DNA of 64,000 nt from Mesorhizobium sp. WSM3859 (GTDB lineage Bacteria > Pseudomonadota > Alphaproteobacteria > Rhizobiales > Rhizobiaceae). Below, in pieces: positions 1 to 7,980 of this stretch (the first letter of the stretch is position 1; each line of letters starts with the position of its first letter). The notes beneath the pieces are model-generated. The model saw only the letters and a list, made by a program, of their open reading frames with translations. It was not told the origin of the DNA and did not search any database. The position numbers were made by a program, and so were the translations under genes. Where the stretch lies: the NCBI RefSeq assembly GCF_002295065.1, contig NZ_NSGG01000004.1, positions 1-64,000 on the forward strand, read 5' to 3'.

Positions 1-896
<896 letters not shown>

Positions 897-919
897 TCAG
901 TTGATGGAGAGGCCGATAT

Positions 920-1216
920 TCAGCCGATGATGCCCATGATGTCGGATTCCTTCATGATCAGAAGGTCCTCGCCATTGAGCTTGACTTCAGTGCCCGACCA
1001 CTTGCCGAACAGGATGCGGTCGCCGGCCTTGACGTCGAGCGGCACGAGCTTGCCGCTTTCGTCGCGGGCGCCGGAACCGACGGCGATGATCTCGCCTTCC
1101 TGCGGCTTTTCCTTAGCCGTATCGGGGATGATGATCCCGCCCGCGGTCTTGGATTCGGATTCGACTCGACGAACGACCACGCGGTCATGCAGCGGCCGGA
1201 AATTCGACTTTGCCAT
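920..1216 (-). CDS. groS: Co-chaperonin GroES (10 kDa)
   Basis: A 98-residue GroES, the heptameric lid that caps the GroEL folding cavity. It begins [17 protein letters not shown] and has the mobile loop around residues 20-35 with the GGIIIP motif that contacts GroEL. The length matches the family. It is first in the groES-groEL operon and sits downstream of a perfect CIRCE operator and an RpoH-type promoter. No anomalies are visible. Confidence 0.98.
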   Translation of the reverse strand: MAKSNFRPLHDRVVVRRVESESKTAGGIIIPDTAKEKPQEGEIIAVGSGARDESGKLVPLDVKAGDRILFGKWSGTEVKLNGEDLLIMKESDIMGIIG

Positions 1217-1267
1217 TTTGGATATCCCTGGTGCCGAGGTTGAAAGGTTCTCCGTTGCCGGAGCCGG

Positions 1268-1294
1268 TTAGCACTCGCCAGCGGGGAGTGCTAA
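1268..1294 (-). promoter_or_regulatory. CIRCE operator (HrcA binding site)
   Basis: A perfect inverted repeat with arms TTAGCACTC and GAGTGCTAA separated by nine bases, which is the canonical CIRCE consensus. It lies about 50 bases before the groES start. CIRCE is bound by the repressor HrcA, whose activity depends on GroEL, giving feedback control of the operon. The match is exact. Confidence 0.97.
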
Positions 1295-1737
1295 CGTGGC
1301 GGTGAGATAGGCTGTAGGTTCATCCTGGTCAAGACGGACGAGCGGACAGCCGAAGAGCAAAAGATTTGGAATCGACACGGAAGCCCGGCCTCATTACGGG
1401 GCGCATCCCACTGCCTAAGCGCGTTTCGGCCGTCAGCTCTGGGCCGATTTTTGTGTCTTATTTGAAATGTGAAATTATGTGAAATTAACGGCCGAGCCGT
1501 GGCCGCATCCACAAATTGGGTCGCAACGAGCGCTCATCGCTTCGGCAGGCACTTGCAGAAGGCGCTCTGAGAGTACTCCCCGTTCTCGATGGGATCCCGT
1601 TTTTCGATGGGAATGGCACCCCGGCTGTTATGTCTCATGCCGTCGCATGCTGTCTAAATCAATAGCATCCTGCATGAGGGGCTTTTTGGCGGGTAAATTC
1701 TGAAATTCGCTCTAAATCATTGATTTTGTTGATGAAC
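1295..1737. other. Intergenic region between groES and tRNA-Ser
   Basis: Apart from the groES promoter at its left end, this stretch of about 440 bases holds no gene I can support. The open frames crossing it are short, lack family resemblance and have no convincing ribosome binding site. The last part before the tRNA is noticeably AT-richer than its surroundings. No terminator or repeat stands out. Confidence 0.5.
1305..1333 (-). promoter_or_regulatory. groES promoter, RpoH (sigma-32) type
   Basis: On the minus strand CTTG is followed after 18 bases by CCTATCT, close to the alphaproteobacterial heat-shock consensus (CTTG, 17-18 bases, CYTAT-T). The same bases also give a housekeeping-like TTGACC box. 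The -10 element ends 10 bases before CIRCE, so transcription would begin at or next to the operator. This suggests double control by RpoH and HrcA. The start site is inferred, not shown. Confidence 0.7.
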
Positions 1738-1827
1738 TGGCGGAGAGAGCGGGATTCGAACCCGCGTTACGGTTTCCCGTAAACACACTTTCCAGGCGTG
1801 CGCCTTCAACCACTCGGCCACCTCTCC
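1738..1827 (-). tRNA. tRNA-Ser, anticodon GGA
   Basis: The minus strand reads as a class II tRNA of 90 nucleotides. The acceptor stem GGAGAGG pairs with TCTCTCC (last pair G-T), followed by G and an encoded CCA. The anticodon loop is CTGGAAA, giving anticodon GGA for serine UCC/UCU. There is a long variable arm (GTTTACGGGAAACCGTAAC) and the T-loop TTCGAAT. The long variable arm and anticodon together identify serine. Confidence 0.96.
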
Positions 1828-2305
1828 GTCCTTGACATCTCGCGCCGGCCGGTTTCGCCGCGCGGGTTGGGGAGATGCTCCCATGGGAAGTCCTCAACGG
1901 ATATGTGGTGCCTTCAACCGGCAGGCAACCCTTCCCTGCGCCGCTAGCCCTCTAGGCAAACAGGCGCGGGGCTCATCTAGTCGATCCGAAAGCGAATGCC
2001 AAGCCATAATGGCGTTGCAAAGGCTTTTGGCCGTGGATGGCCCCGAAGGCCGCCTTAACGAGGCGTGCCGCGCGTTCGCGTGATGTGTGTGGGCTGACCC
2101 GCAGGAGCCGTTCGCGCCTAGCCGCAGCCTGGTTTCAGAGTGCGTAAGAGCCGGACAGCCGATCTGCAGCCAATGTCATGGAAATCGACAAGGTAACCGC
2201 AATTGGCGGGATGCTCCGCCGCAAGCCCGCGCACGGTATTGAGCCGGATCAAATTCCTTGCAGCCGTCGCCTTGCTATGTTGCGCGCTTCCCGGGACAAG
2301 GTTGA
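1828..2305. other. Intergenic region without recognisable features
   Basis: About 480 bases between the tRNA and the metallophosphoesterase gene. Open frames on both strands are short, arginine-rich and look like chance frames in GC-rich DNA. I see no ribosomal, tRNA or repeat signature. The promoters for the flanking tRNA and phosphoesterase gene must lie here, but I cannot point to them. Confidence 0.45.
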
Positions 2306-3046
2306 ATGCGCATCGCGATCCTGTCTGACATCCATGCCAACCGTGAGGCGTTCGACGCAGTCCTCGACGTCGTTCGGAGGCAGGCACCGGACCAGCTGGT
2401 TCTGCTTGGCGATCTGGTCGGCTACGGGCCCGATCCTGTCTATGTGGTCGAGAAGGCCGCCGATCTGGTGGAGGGCGGCGCATTCTGCATCAAGGGCAAC
2501 CACGATGAAGCGGCGGCCTTGGGCCGGACCGACATGACGGAGAACGCGCGGGCCGCCATCGAGTGGACCCGCGAACGGCTCGCCCAGAAGCATCTCGACT
2601 TTCTTGCGCAGCTGCCGCTTTCGCTCCGGTCCGAAGACCGGCTGTATGTTCACGCCAGCGCGGAGCGGCAGGAAAAATGGCTGTACATACGCGACGTCGA
2701 CGCGGCGGAACGCTGCCTCTCCTCAAGCGATGCCCGCTTCATCTTCTGTGGCCATACCCACATTCCAGCCATTTACTATGCTTTGCCCGGCAGACGGCCG
2801 GTTCATTTTCGGCCGCTCGACAACGTGGCGGCGCCTTTGTCCGAGCTCAGGCGGCATCTTGTCGTCGTCGGGGCGGTCGGCCAGCCGCGTGATGGCAATC
2901 CGGCCGCCTGCTTCGCGCTTCTCGACACGGAGCGGCGCGAGGTGACGATGGTGCGCGTTCCTTACGATCATGAAGAAACCGCTCGCAAGATTCAGGCGTC
3001 AGGCTTGCCCGGGTGGCTTGGCATGCGCTTGAAGATCGGCCGTTAG
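2306..3046 (+). CDS. Metallophosphoesterase (calcineurin-like, YfcE/ApaH superfamily)
   Basis: A 246-residue protein with the complete two-metal phosphoesterase signature: SDIHAN at residues 7-12, GDLVGYGPDP with Asp36, GNHD with Asn65 and His66, His116, and GHTHIP near residue 150. These are the usual metal ligands and catalytic residues. There is no signal peptide, so it should act in the cytoplasm on a phosphomonoester, phosphodiester or nucleotide. The stop lies 18 bases before the start of the kinase-UspA gene, so the two are probably co-transcribed and could act as an opposing phosphatase and kinase; that pairing is inference. Substrate unknown. Confidence 0.85.
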   Translation: MRIAILSDIHANREAFDAVLDVVRRQAPDQLVLLGDLVGYGPDPVYVVEKAADLVEGGAFCIKGNHDEAAALGRTDMTENARAAIEWTRERLAQKHLDFLAQLPLSLRSEDRLYVHASAERQEKWLYIRDVDAAERCLSSSDARFIFCGHTHIPAIYYALPGRRPVHFRPLDNVAAPLSELRRHLVVVGAVGQPRDGNPAACFALLDTERREVTMVRVPYDHEETARKIQASGLPGWLGMRLKIGR

Positions 3047-3064
3047 TCAGCCTGGAGGCGATGG

Positions 3065-4477
3065 ATGCAGAAGTTCGAGGCAGGGGCAAGCATCGATGGT
3101 TTCGAGCTCGTCGAACGGGTCCAGTCCGGCGGCATGGCGACACTATGGCGGGCGAGAAATCCGAAATTCGATTTCCCGCTTCTTCTGAAGATACCGTTTC
3201 TCGACCCGGGCGGAGACGTTTCCGTCATTCTCGGCTTCGAAGCCGAGGAACTGATCCTCAAACGCCTGTCGGGTCCGCATGTGCCGCGCTTCGCGGCATC
3301 CGGCAGCCTGGCGAAGGTTCCCTATATCGCCATGGAGTTCGTCGCCGGCGTCGGTCTGGCTGAACTGACGAACCGCGCGCCACAGCCGCCGGCCGAGGTG
3401 GCAAGGACCGGCGCCGAAATTGCGAAGGCGCTCGCCGCCTTGCACCGCCAGAAGGTCATCCACCTCGATCTCAAGCCCGAAAACATCATTCTGGCCGAGC
3501 GCGGTGCCGTGCTTTTGGACTTCGGCCTCGCCCGCCATGCGGAGCTTCCGGACCTTCTTGGCGAAGAGAGTTCCGTGCCGATGGGTACGGCAGCCTATAT
3601 GTCGCCGGAACAGGTGCTGGGCGAGAGGTCCGATCCCGCAAGCGATATATTCGCGCTGGGCTGCATCCTCTATCAGCTCGCCACCGGCGAGGAGCCGTTC
3701 GGGCGTCCGGCCACCTTCGCGGGAATGAAGCGCAGGCTCTATCACGCGCCCAAGCCGCCGCGAGACATCGACAAGGCGATACCGAGATGGCTGGAGGCCG
3801 TCATTGTGCGATGCATGGAAGTCGACAGATCCAGGCGCTATGGCGAAGCGGCGCATGTGCTCTCGGATCTCAGGAACCCCGATCAGGTCGTGGTCACCAG
3901 GAAGAGCGAGCCATCGAAGGAACGGGCCTGGGGCGCGATCAGGAACCTTTTCCGCAGGACGGACGAGAAGTCGCTGGTAGGCAAGGCGGCCAGCTCCGCG
4001 GTGCGCGCGGGACCGCCGATCGTCTTGGCCGCGGTCGACCTTGCCAGCGGAAGCGATGCGCTGGCGGGCGAGGTTCGCAACGAAACCGCGCGTATCCTTG
4101 CGGCGCATCAGGATTCCTGGCTGGCCTGCGTGACGGTGTTGAAGACCGAGATTGTCGGTAAGACACCGGATGTCGATGAACCGGGGCGCCTGGTTTATCT
4201 GCAGCGGCTGGTCGCGCTGAAGGACTGGGCGCGCCCGCTGCATCTGCCGGAGGACCGCATAAGCTATCACGTGCTGGAGGCGGTCAGTCCGGCCGACGCA
4301 ATCCTCAACTATGCCGAGCACAATGATGTCGGGCACATCGTCGTCGGCGCGCGATCCTCTTCGGCAATCCGCCGCCATCTCGGCAGCGTGTCGACCAAGG
4401 TGGTGGCGCGAGCCCTTTGCTCGGTGTCGGTCGTGCGATTGAAAGCGGTCGAGGAGGAAAGGCGGCTGCGGCCGTGA
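3065..4477 (+). CDS. Serine/threonine protein kinase fused to a UspA domain
   Basis: A 470-residue cytoplasmic protein in two parts. Residues about 13-275 are a Hanks-type kinase: glycine loop VQSGGMATLWRA, Lys42 in LLKIPF, catalytic loop HLDLKPEN at 133-140, DFG at 152-154 and MSPEQ at 179-183. The usual arginine before the catalytic aspartate (HRD) is leucine here, so it is a non-RD kinase, which as a class tends not to need activation-loop phosphorylation. Residues about 310-460 resemble a universal stress protein domain, with IVVGARSSSAIRRHLGSVS near the end as in the UspA nucleotide-binding loop. No membrane segment or PASTA repeat is present. It lies directly downstream of a phosphoesterase gene. 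Confidence 0.85.
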   Translation: MQKFEAGASIDGFELVERVQSGGMATLWRARNPKFDFPLLLKIPFLDPGGDVSVILGFEAEELILKRLSGPHVPRFAASGSLAKVPYIAMEFVAGVGLAELTNRAPQPPAEVARTGAEIAKALAALHRQKVIHLDLKPENIILAERGAVLLDFGLARHAELPDLLGEESSVPMGTAAYMSPEQVLGERSDPASDIFALGCILYQLATGEEPFGRPATFAGMKRRLYHAPKPPRDIDKAIPRWLEAVIVRCMEVDRSRRYGEAAHVLSDLRNPDQVVVTRKSEPSKERAWGAIRNLFRRTDEKSLVGKAASSAVRAGPPIVLAAVDLASGSDALAGEVRNETARILAAHQDSWLACVTVLKTEIVGKTPDVDEPGRLVYLQRLVALKDWARPLHLPEDRISYHVLEAVSPADAILNYAEHNDVGHIVVGARSSSAIRRHLGSVSTKVVARALCSVSVVRLKAVEEERRLRP

Positions 4478-4581
4478 GGTGGTCGGTGCCCTGCGAGACC
4501 ATCCGAGCTTGACTTCGGCCTTGCCTGCCTGTCGACTGCTTGCAGAATTGCATTGGGCTTTGCGAGGGGCATTGTCCTGAG

Positions 4582-5283
4582 ATGGCATCGATCGACCAGC
4601 GACCCGCAGGGCGGCCGGACAGCGGGCTTTCCTTCATCCCGGTGGCCTGGCTCGTCATCGTCATGGGCCTGTCGGCCTATGGCCTGATCTCGAACTGGCG
4701 GCTGATCGGCGACTTCAGCCTGCCGGATAACGTCCTCTTCCTGGTCTATGGCGGCCTCGCCGGCGGCGTCATCACCATTGTGTGGGGGCTGTACCTGCTT
4801 GCTCTCGCCTTCAACCGATCCGCCCGTTTCCCGCGCCACTACACGATCTGGCAGGTCGCCATCATCATCTGGATCCTCGTGCGCCAGGCCTATGTGCTGC
4901 TCGTGTCCGACTTCGTCTTCTCGGCCGAGGGGCTGGCCTTCACCGTCGCCGAGATCGCCATCGGCCTGCTCTGTATCTATCTCCTGCGCGACGGGGCCGG
5001 CGCCGAGACGGTCTACGCTAATCCGGAGACCGAGCGGCCGCCGGTCTTCGTCTCGATCCTCGCCGCGCTGCTCGGCATCATCCTTGGCGGCGCGATCGGC
5101 GCCTGCGCCGGATTCTTCGCCGGTTCGCTGATTGCCGACCTGACGCAGATGAGCTGCTTCGAGGGCGCCTGCGGATTTTTCGCGGCTTTCATCGGGCTAG
5201 GAGGTATGATCTTCGGAGCGATCGCCGGCGGCATTTTCGCCGTCTGGCGGGTCAACCGGCGCAGACCGGCGCGGGCTCGCTAA
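4582..5283 (+). CDS. Multi-pass membrane protein, possibly DUF2569-like
   Basis: A 233-residue integral membrane protein with about six hydrophobic segments. The first four (residues about 17-125) with the motif RFPRHYTIW between segments two and three recall DUF2569 proteins. The C-terminal third has two glycine- and alanine-rich segments of the kind seen in small pore or scaffold proteins. I chose the ATG at 4582 because the longer frame begins with a cysteine-containing non-hydrophobic extension lacking a ribosome binding site. Function unknown. It follows the kinase gene by about 100 bases. Confidence 0.6.
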   Translation: MASIDQRPAGRPDSGLSFIPVAWLVIVMGLSAYGLISNWRLIGDFSLPDNVLFLVYGGLAGGVITIVWGLYLLALAFNRSARFPRHYTIWQVAIIIWILVRQAYVLLVSDFVFSAEGLAFTVAEIAIGLLCIYLLRDGAGAETVYANPETERPPVFVSILAALLGIILGGAIGACAGFFAGSLIADLTQMSCFEGACGFFAAFIGLGGMIFGAIAGGIFAVWRVNRRRPARAR

Positions 5284-5384
5284 CATCAAGGGGTCGCAAT
5301 TTCATGGGGCCGCGATTGCGCGGGAACTGCGCACACTCTATGTCGATGGCGGGGTAGACGGGAGCCTTCCCGGGGAGAGCGTCG

Positions 5385-5711
5385 ATGTTGCGTTTCATCT
5401 TTCGGCTGGCGGCCATGGTTGCGCTGTCGATTTCCGTCATCATGGCGGTGATCGACACGACACGCTCGGTCGCCGCCTCCTCGCTGGTGATGACGCCGCT
5501 CAATGTAAGCTGGCTCGCGGTTTCGCCGGATACCCGCGCGGCCTTCGAGAGCTTCGTGCGCGCCAAGGCAAGCCCGCTGGTGTGGGACGGCGCCGTCGCC
5601 TGGGTGCTCGCGCAGCCCGGTTTCGCCGTGTTCGCGGTGCTTGCCTTCCTGCTCTACGCCATCGGCTACCGGCGCAAGCGTCGGGGCGCGGAATTCGCTC
5701 CAAGCCCCTGA
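5385..5711 (+). CDS. Small membrane protein of unknown function
   Basis: A 108-residue protein with an N-terminal hydrophobic segment (residues 4-24, signal anchor or signal peptide), a periplasmic middle part, and a C-terminal transmembrane segment (about 78-93) followed by the basic run RRKRR. GGGGAGAG sits five bases before the ATG as a good ribosome binding site. I do not recognise a family. The gene is about 100 bases downstream of another membrane protein and in the same orientation. Confidence 0.6.
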   Translation: MLRFIFRLAAMVALSISVIMAVIDTTRSVAASSLVMTPLNVSWLAVSPDTRAAFESFVRAKASPLVWDGAVAWVLAQPGFAVFAVLAFLLYAIGYRRKRRGAEFAPSP

Positions 5712-5724
5712 AGGGTCTCGTTCC

Positions 5725-5798
5725 GACGCAATTCCGGACGGAAGGCTACGGCGAAACCGCCGAGCCTGACCGCTTCACACTTTTCCCGGAATTGCTCG
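5725..5798. repeat. Intergenic palindromic repeat (GCAATTCCGG...CCGGAATTGC type)
   Basis: An imperfect palindrome with outer arms GACGCAATTCCGG and CCCGGAATTGCTCG. A shorter version of the same element occurs at 25261-25309 in this window, with the shared phrase CTTCACACTTTTCC or GTCACACTTTTCC in the middle. I recall similar elements scattered through Mesorhizobium and related genomes. It lies in the gap between the small membrane protein and the BMP-protein gene and may fold as RNA. Confidence 0.7.
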
Positions 5799-5926
5799 AA
5801 GAGCCACGCCGGACCGCCCGGTAGCCGCTTTTTCCAACAGGTCAAAAATCCACGTGAATTTTGTTTCGCGCCGTGCCAGATTGACCTTGAGCGGGAAGGG
5901 CAAACACTTCCTGCCTGGCATCGCAA

Positions 5927-5952
5927 GCCTGCCGGAGAACCGGGCAGGCAGG
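5927..5952 (+). promoter_or_regulatory. Strong hairpin in the leader of the BMP-protein gene
   Basis: GCCTGCCGG and CCGGGCAGGC pair almost perfectly around an AGAA loop (one bulge). A competing pairing uses CCTGCCTG at 5910-5917 with CAGGCAGG at 5945-5952. The structure ends about 40 bases before the start codon and is not followed by a T-run, so it is not a simple terminator. It may affect mRNA stability or translation; no known riboswitch class is recognised. Confidence 0.35.
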
Positions 5953-5992
5953 CGGTGCAAAACGGAAAAATAACCGACAGGGTGTGGATCAC

Positions 5993-6982
5993 ATGAAACG
6001 TATCGTTCTCGGCCTTCTGGCCGCAACCGCAATGGTTCTTCCGGCTTTCGCCGCGGACGTGCAGCCGGCCATCCTCTATGATCTGGGCGGCAAGTTCGAC
6101 AAATCCTTCAACGAGGCTGCCTATCACGGCGCTGAGAAATTCAAGACTGAAACCGGCGTCGCCTATGTCGAGTTCGAAGTCTCGAATGCCTCGCAGCGCG
6201 AGCAGGCGCTGCGCCGCTTCGCCGAGGACGGCCGCAACCCGATCGTCATGGCCGGCTTTGCCTGGGAGGACGCGCTGAAAGCGGTCGCGAAAGACTATCC
6301 TGACCTGAACTTCGCCATCATCGACGATGCCGTCGACCTGCCCAATGTGCGCTCGCTGGTCTTCAAGGAGAACGAAGGCTCCTACCTCGTCGGCATCCTG
6401 GCGGCGATGGCGTCGAAGTCGAAGAAGGTCGGCTTCATCGGCGGCATGGATATCCCGCTGATCCGCAAGTTTGAATGCGGCTATGTCGGCGGCGCCAAGT
6501 CGGCGGGTGCGACCGATGTCATCCAGAACATGACCGGCGACACGCCGGCCGCCTGGAACGACCCGGCCAAGGGCGGTGAGATCGCCAAGACCCAGATCGA
6601 CCAGGGCGCCGACGTGGTCTACGCGGCGGCCGGCGGCACCGGCGTCGGCGTGCTGCAGGCGGCGGCGGATGCCGGCAAGCTCGGCGTTGGCGTCGATTCC
6701 AATCAGAACGGCCTGCAGCCGGGCAAGGTGCTGACCTCGATGATGAAGCGCGTCGACGTCGCCGTCTACAACGCCTTCATGGACGGCAAGAACGGCACCT
6801 TCAAGGGCGGCCTCCAGAATCTCGGCCTCAAGGAAGGCGGCGTCGACTACGCCATGGACGACAACAACAAGGCGCTGGTGACCGACGAGATGAAGGCCGC
6901 GGTCGAAAAGGCCAAGGCCGACATCATCGCCGGCAAGATCGAGGTGCACGACTATACCGCCGACAACAAATGCCCCTATTGA
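5993..6982 (+). CDS. BMP-family nucleoside-binding lipoprotein-like ABC substrate-binding protein
   Basis: A 329-residue periplasmic binding protein of the BMP/PnrA family, which captures nucleosides for ABC import. A Sec signal peptide (residues 1-23, ending AFAAD, no lipobox) is followed by the family motif DLGGKFDKSFNE. Typical internal motifs are AFIGGMDIPLIRKF-like (GFIGGMDIPLI) and YAAAGGTGVGVLQAA. I chose the ATG at 5993 because it places the signal peptide correctly; a GTG nine bases upstream is possible. The cognate ATPase and permeases start 1 kb downstream at 7981, interrupted by two minus-strand genes. A terminator follows at once. Confidence 0.9.
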   Translation: MKRIVLGLLAATAMVLPAFAADVQPAILYDLGGKFDKSFNEAAYHGAEKFKTETGVAYVEFEVSNASQREQALRRFAEDGRNPIVMAGFAWEDALKAVAKDYPDLNFAIIDDAVDLPNVRSLVFKENEGSYLVGILAAMASKSKKVGFIGGMDIPLIRKFECGYVGGAKSAGATDVIQNMTGDTPAAWNDPAKGGEIAKTQIDQGADVVYAAAGGTGVGVLQAAADAGKLGVGVDSNQNGLQPGKVLTSMMKRVDVAVYNAFMDGKNGTFKGGLQNLGLKEGGVDYAMDDNNKALVTDEMKAAVEKAKADIIAGKIEVHDYTADNKCPY

Positions 6983-7006
6983 TCGGCAGCTGAAGCAGGG
7001 TTTTGA

Positions 7007-7039
7007 ACCGCCGGGCCAGTGCCCGGCGGTTTCATTTTT
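7007..7039 (+). terminator. Rho-independent terminator after the BMP-protein gene
   Basis: A perfect 10-base-pair stem (ACCGCCGGGC with GCCCGGCGGT) and a CAGT loop, followed by TTCATTTTT. It lies 25 bases after the stop codon of the substrate-binding protein and separates it from the minus-strand genes beyond. Confidence 0.9.
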
Positions 7040-7089
7040 GAGAAGGGATGATGCGGCCGACGATCGAAGCCATGGCCGAAGGCGGCATT

Positions 7090-7497
7090 CTATAGCGTGC
7101 CGACGATATAGCCGAGCGCGAATGCTGCCAGCAGGGCGAGCGCAATAACAAAACCAAGCCTGCCGCCAAGCGAATGCAGGCCGACGCCGTAGGGCTTGCG
7201 CTCGAGCCGGTGGATCATCACCGGCGGCGGTTCGGCCTCGGGAGCGGCAAGGCCAGCGAGGCGCGCCTGCATCTGCGGCAGTTCGGCAAGGCGTTGCGTG
7301 ACAAGCTCCCAGCGATTGCCGCGCGCTTCGGCTGCCGCGGGATCAAGCGCGCGCAAGCGCTCGGCGAGCCGCAGCACCGTGTCGCGAAAGGCGGGATCGA
7401 TCTCGAGGTCGCGCTCGGCGCGGGCGCGTTCCCTGTCGTTCATCAGGCCAAAGACATAGTCGCCGGCCCGGGCGACGCGGTCGCTTTCACTGGACAT
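7090..7497 (-). CDS. Anti-sigma-factor-like (RskA-type) single-pass membrane protein
   Basis: A 135-residue protein. Residues 10-50 (DYVFGLMNDRERARAERDL, then DPAFRDTVLRLAERL) resemble the start of RskA-type anti-sigma factors, which read roughly YALGLLD..ER...E..LA.DP. A proline-rich linker leads to one transmembrane helix at residues about 114-132. The large extracytoplasmic domain usual in RskA is missing; only a few residues follow the helix. No sigma factor gene is adjacent. It lies 22 bases downstream of slyX on the same strand, so the two are likely co-transcribed. The functional call is tentative. Confidence 0.5.
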   Translation of the reverse strand: MSSESDRVARAGDYVFGLMNDRERARAERDLEIDPAFRDTVLRLAERLRALDPAAAEARGNRWELVTQRLAELPQMQARLAGLAAPEAEPPPVMIHRLERKPYGVGLHSLGGRLGFVIALALLAAFALGYIVGTL

Positions 7498-7519
7498 GGC
7501 CGTCTTTCCCCATGGCTCC

Positions 7520-7726
7520 TCACCAATGCGGCGGTTTGGTCACCGGCACATCAGAGGCGGTCTGCTCCAACTCCAGGAACCGGTCGGTCAGGGCGGCAAG
7601 CTTGCGCTCCATGCGCTCGATCACCTTCCACTGTTCGGCGATCTGGCCGGACAGTTCCTCGATGGTCTTTTCCTGCTCTGCGGCGCGGATTTCCAGCGTC
7701 GTCAGCCGATCGTCAGGCATGGCCAT
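7520..7726 (-). CDS. slyX: SlyX family protein
   Basis: A 68-residue coiled-coil protein with the SlyX pattern: DDRLTTLEIRAAEQEKTIEELS followed by a heptad-rich helix and the family-typical C-terminal ending PPHW (PPHY in most members). The role of SlyX is unknown. The start MAMPDD is preceded by AGGA at suitable spacing; the open frame upstream runs into a long palindrome and is not coding. It precedes the RskA-like gene. Confidence 0.85.
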   Translation of the reverse strand: MAMPDDRLTTLEIRAAEQEKTIEELSGQIAEQWKVIERMERKLAALTDRFLELEQTASDVPVTKPPHW

Positions 7727-7755
7727 GCAAAACCGGTCCTTGCGAATATCAAGCT

Positions 7756-7806
7756 CCCACCTAAGCAGATATTCGTGGAATGCCCACGAATATCTGCTTA
7801 GGTGGG
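7756..7806. repeat. Perfect 23-bp inverted repeat with 5-base loop
   Basis: CCCACCTAAGCAGATATTCG plus TGG at 7756-7778 is repeated exactly in reverse complement at 7784-7806, with loop AATGC. It sits between the divergent slyX gene and the nucleoside ABC ATPase gene, about 30 bases before the slyX start and 174 before the ATPase start. There is no T-run on either side, so it does not look like an ordinary terminator. It may be a palindromic mobile repeat or an operator. Confidence 0.85.
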
Positions 7807-7980
7807 TTGGTTCTCGCAGGTTCTGATCGCAAAACCGCGGGACACTTTTGCGGAACCTGCCCAGGTTCGAAATTGACAAGGGCGCGGGGATTTGTCGAGA
7901 GTGAACGGCCGATTGGCATAAGCGGGGCATCATGCTAGGCATTTTGACCAAGCGATAAAAAACTGAGTGGGACAGGCTGC

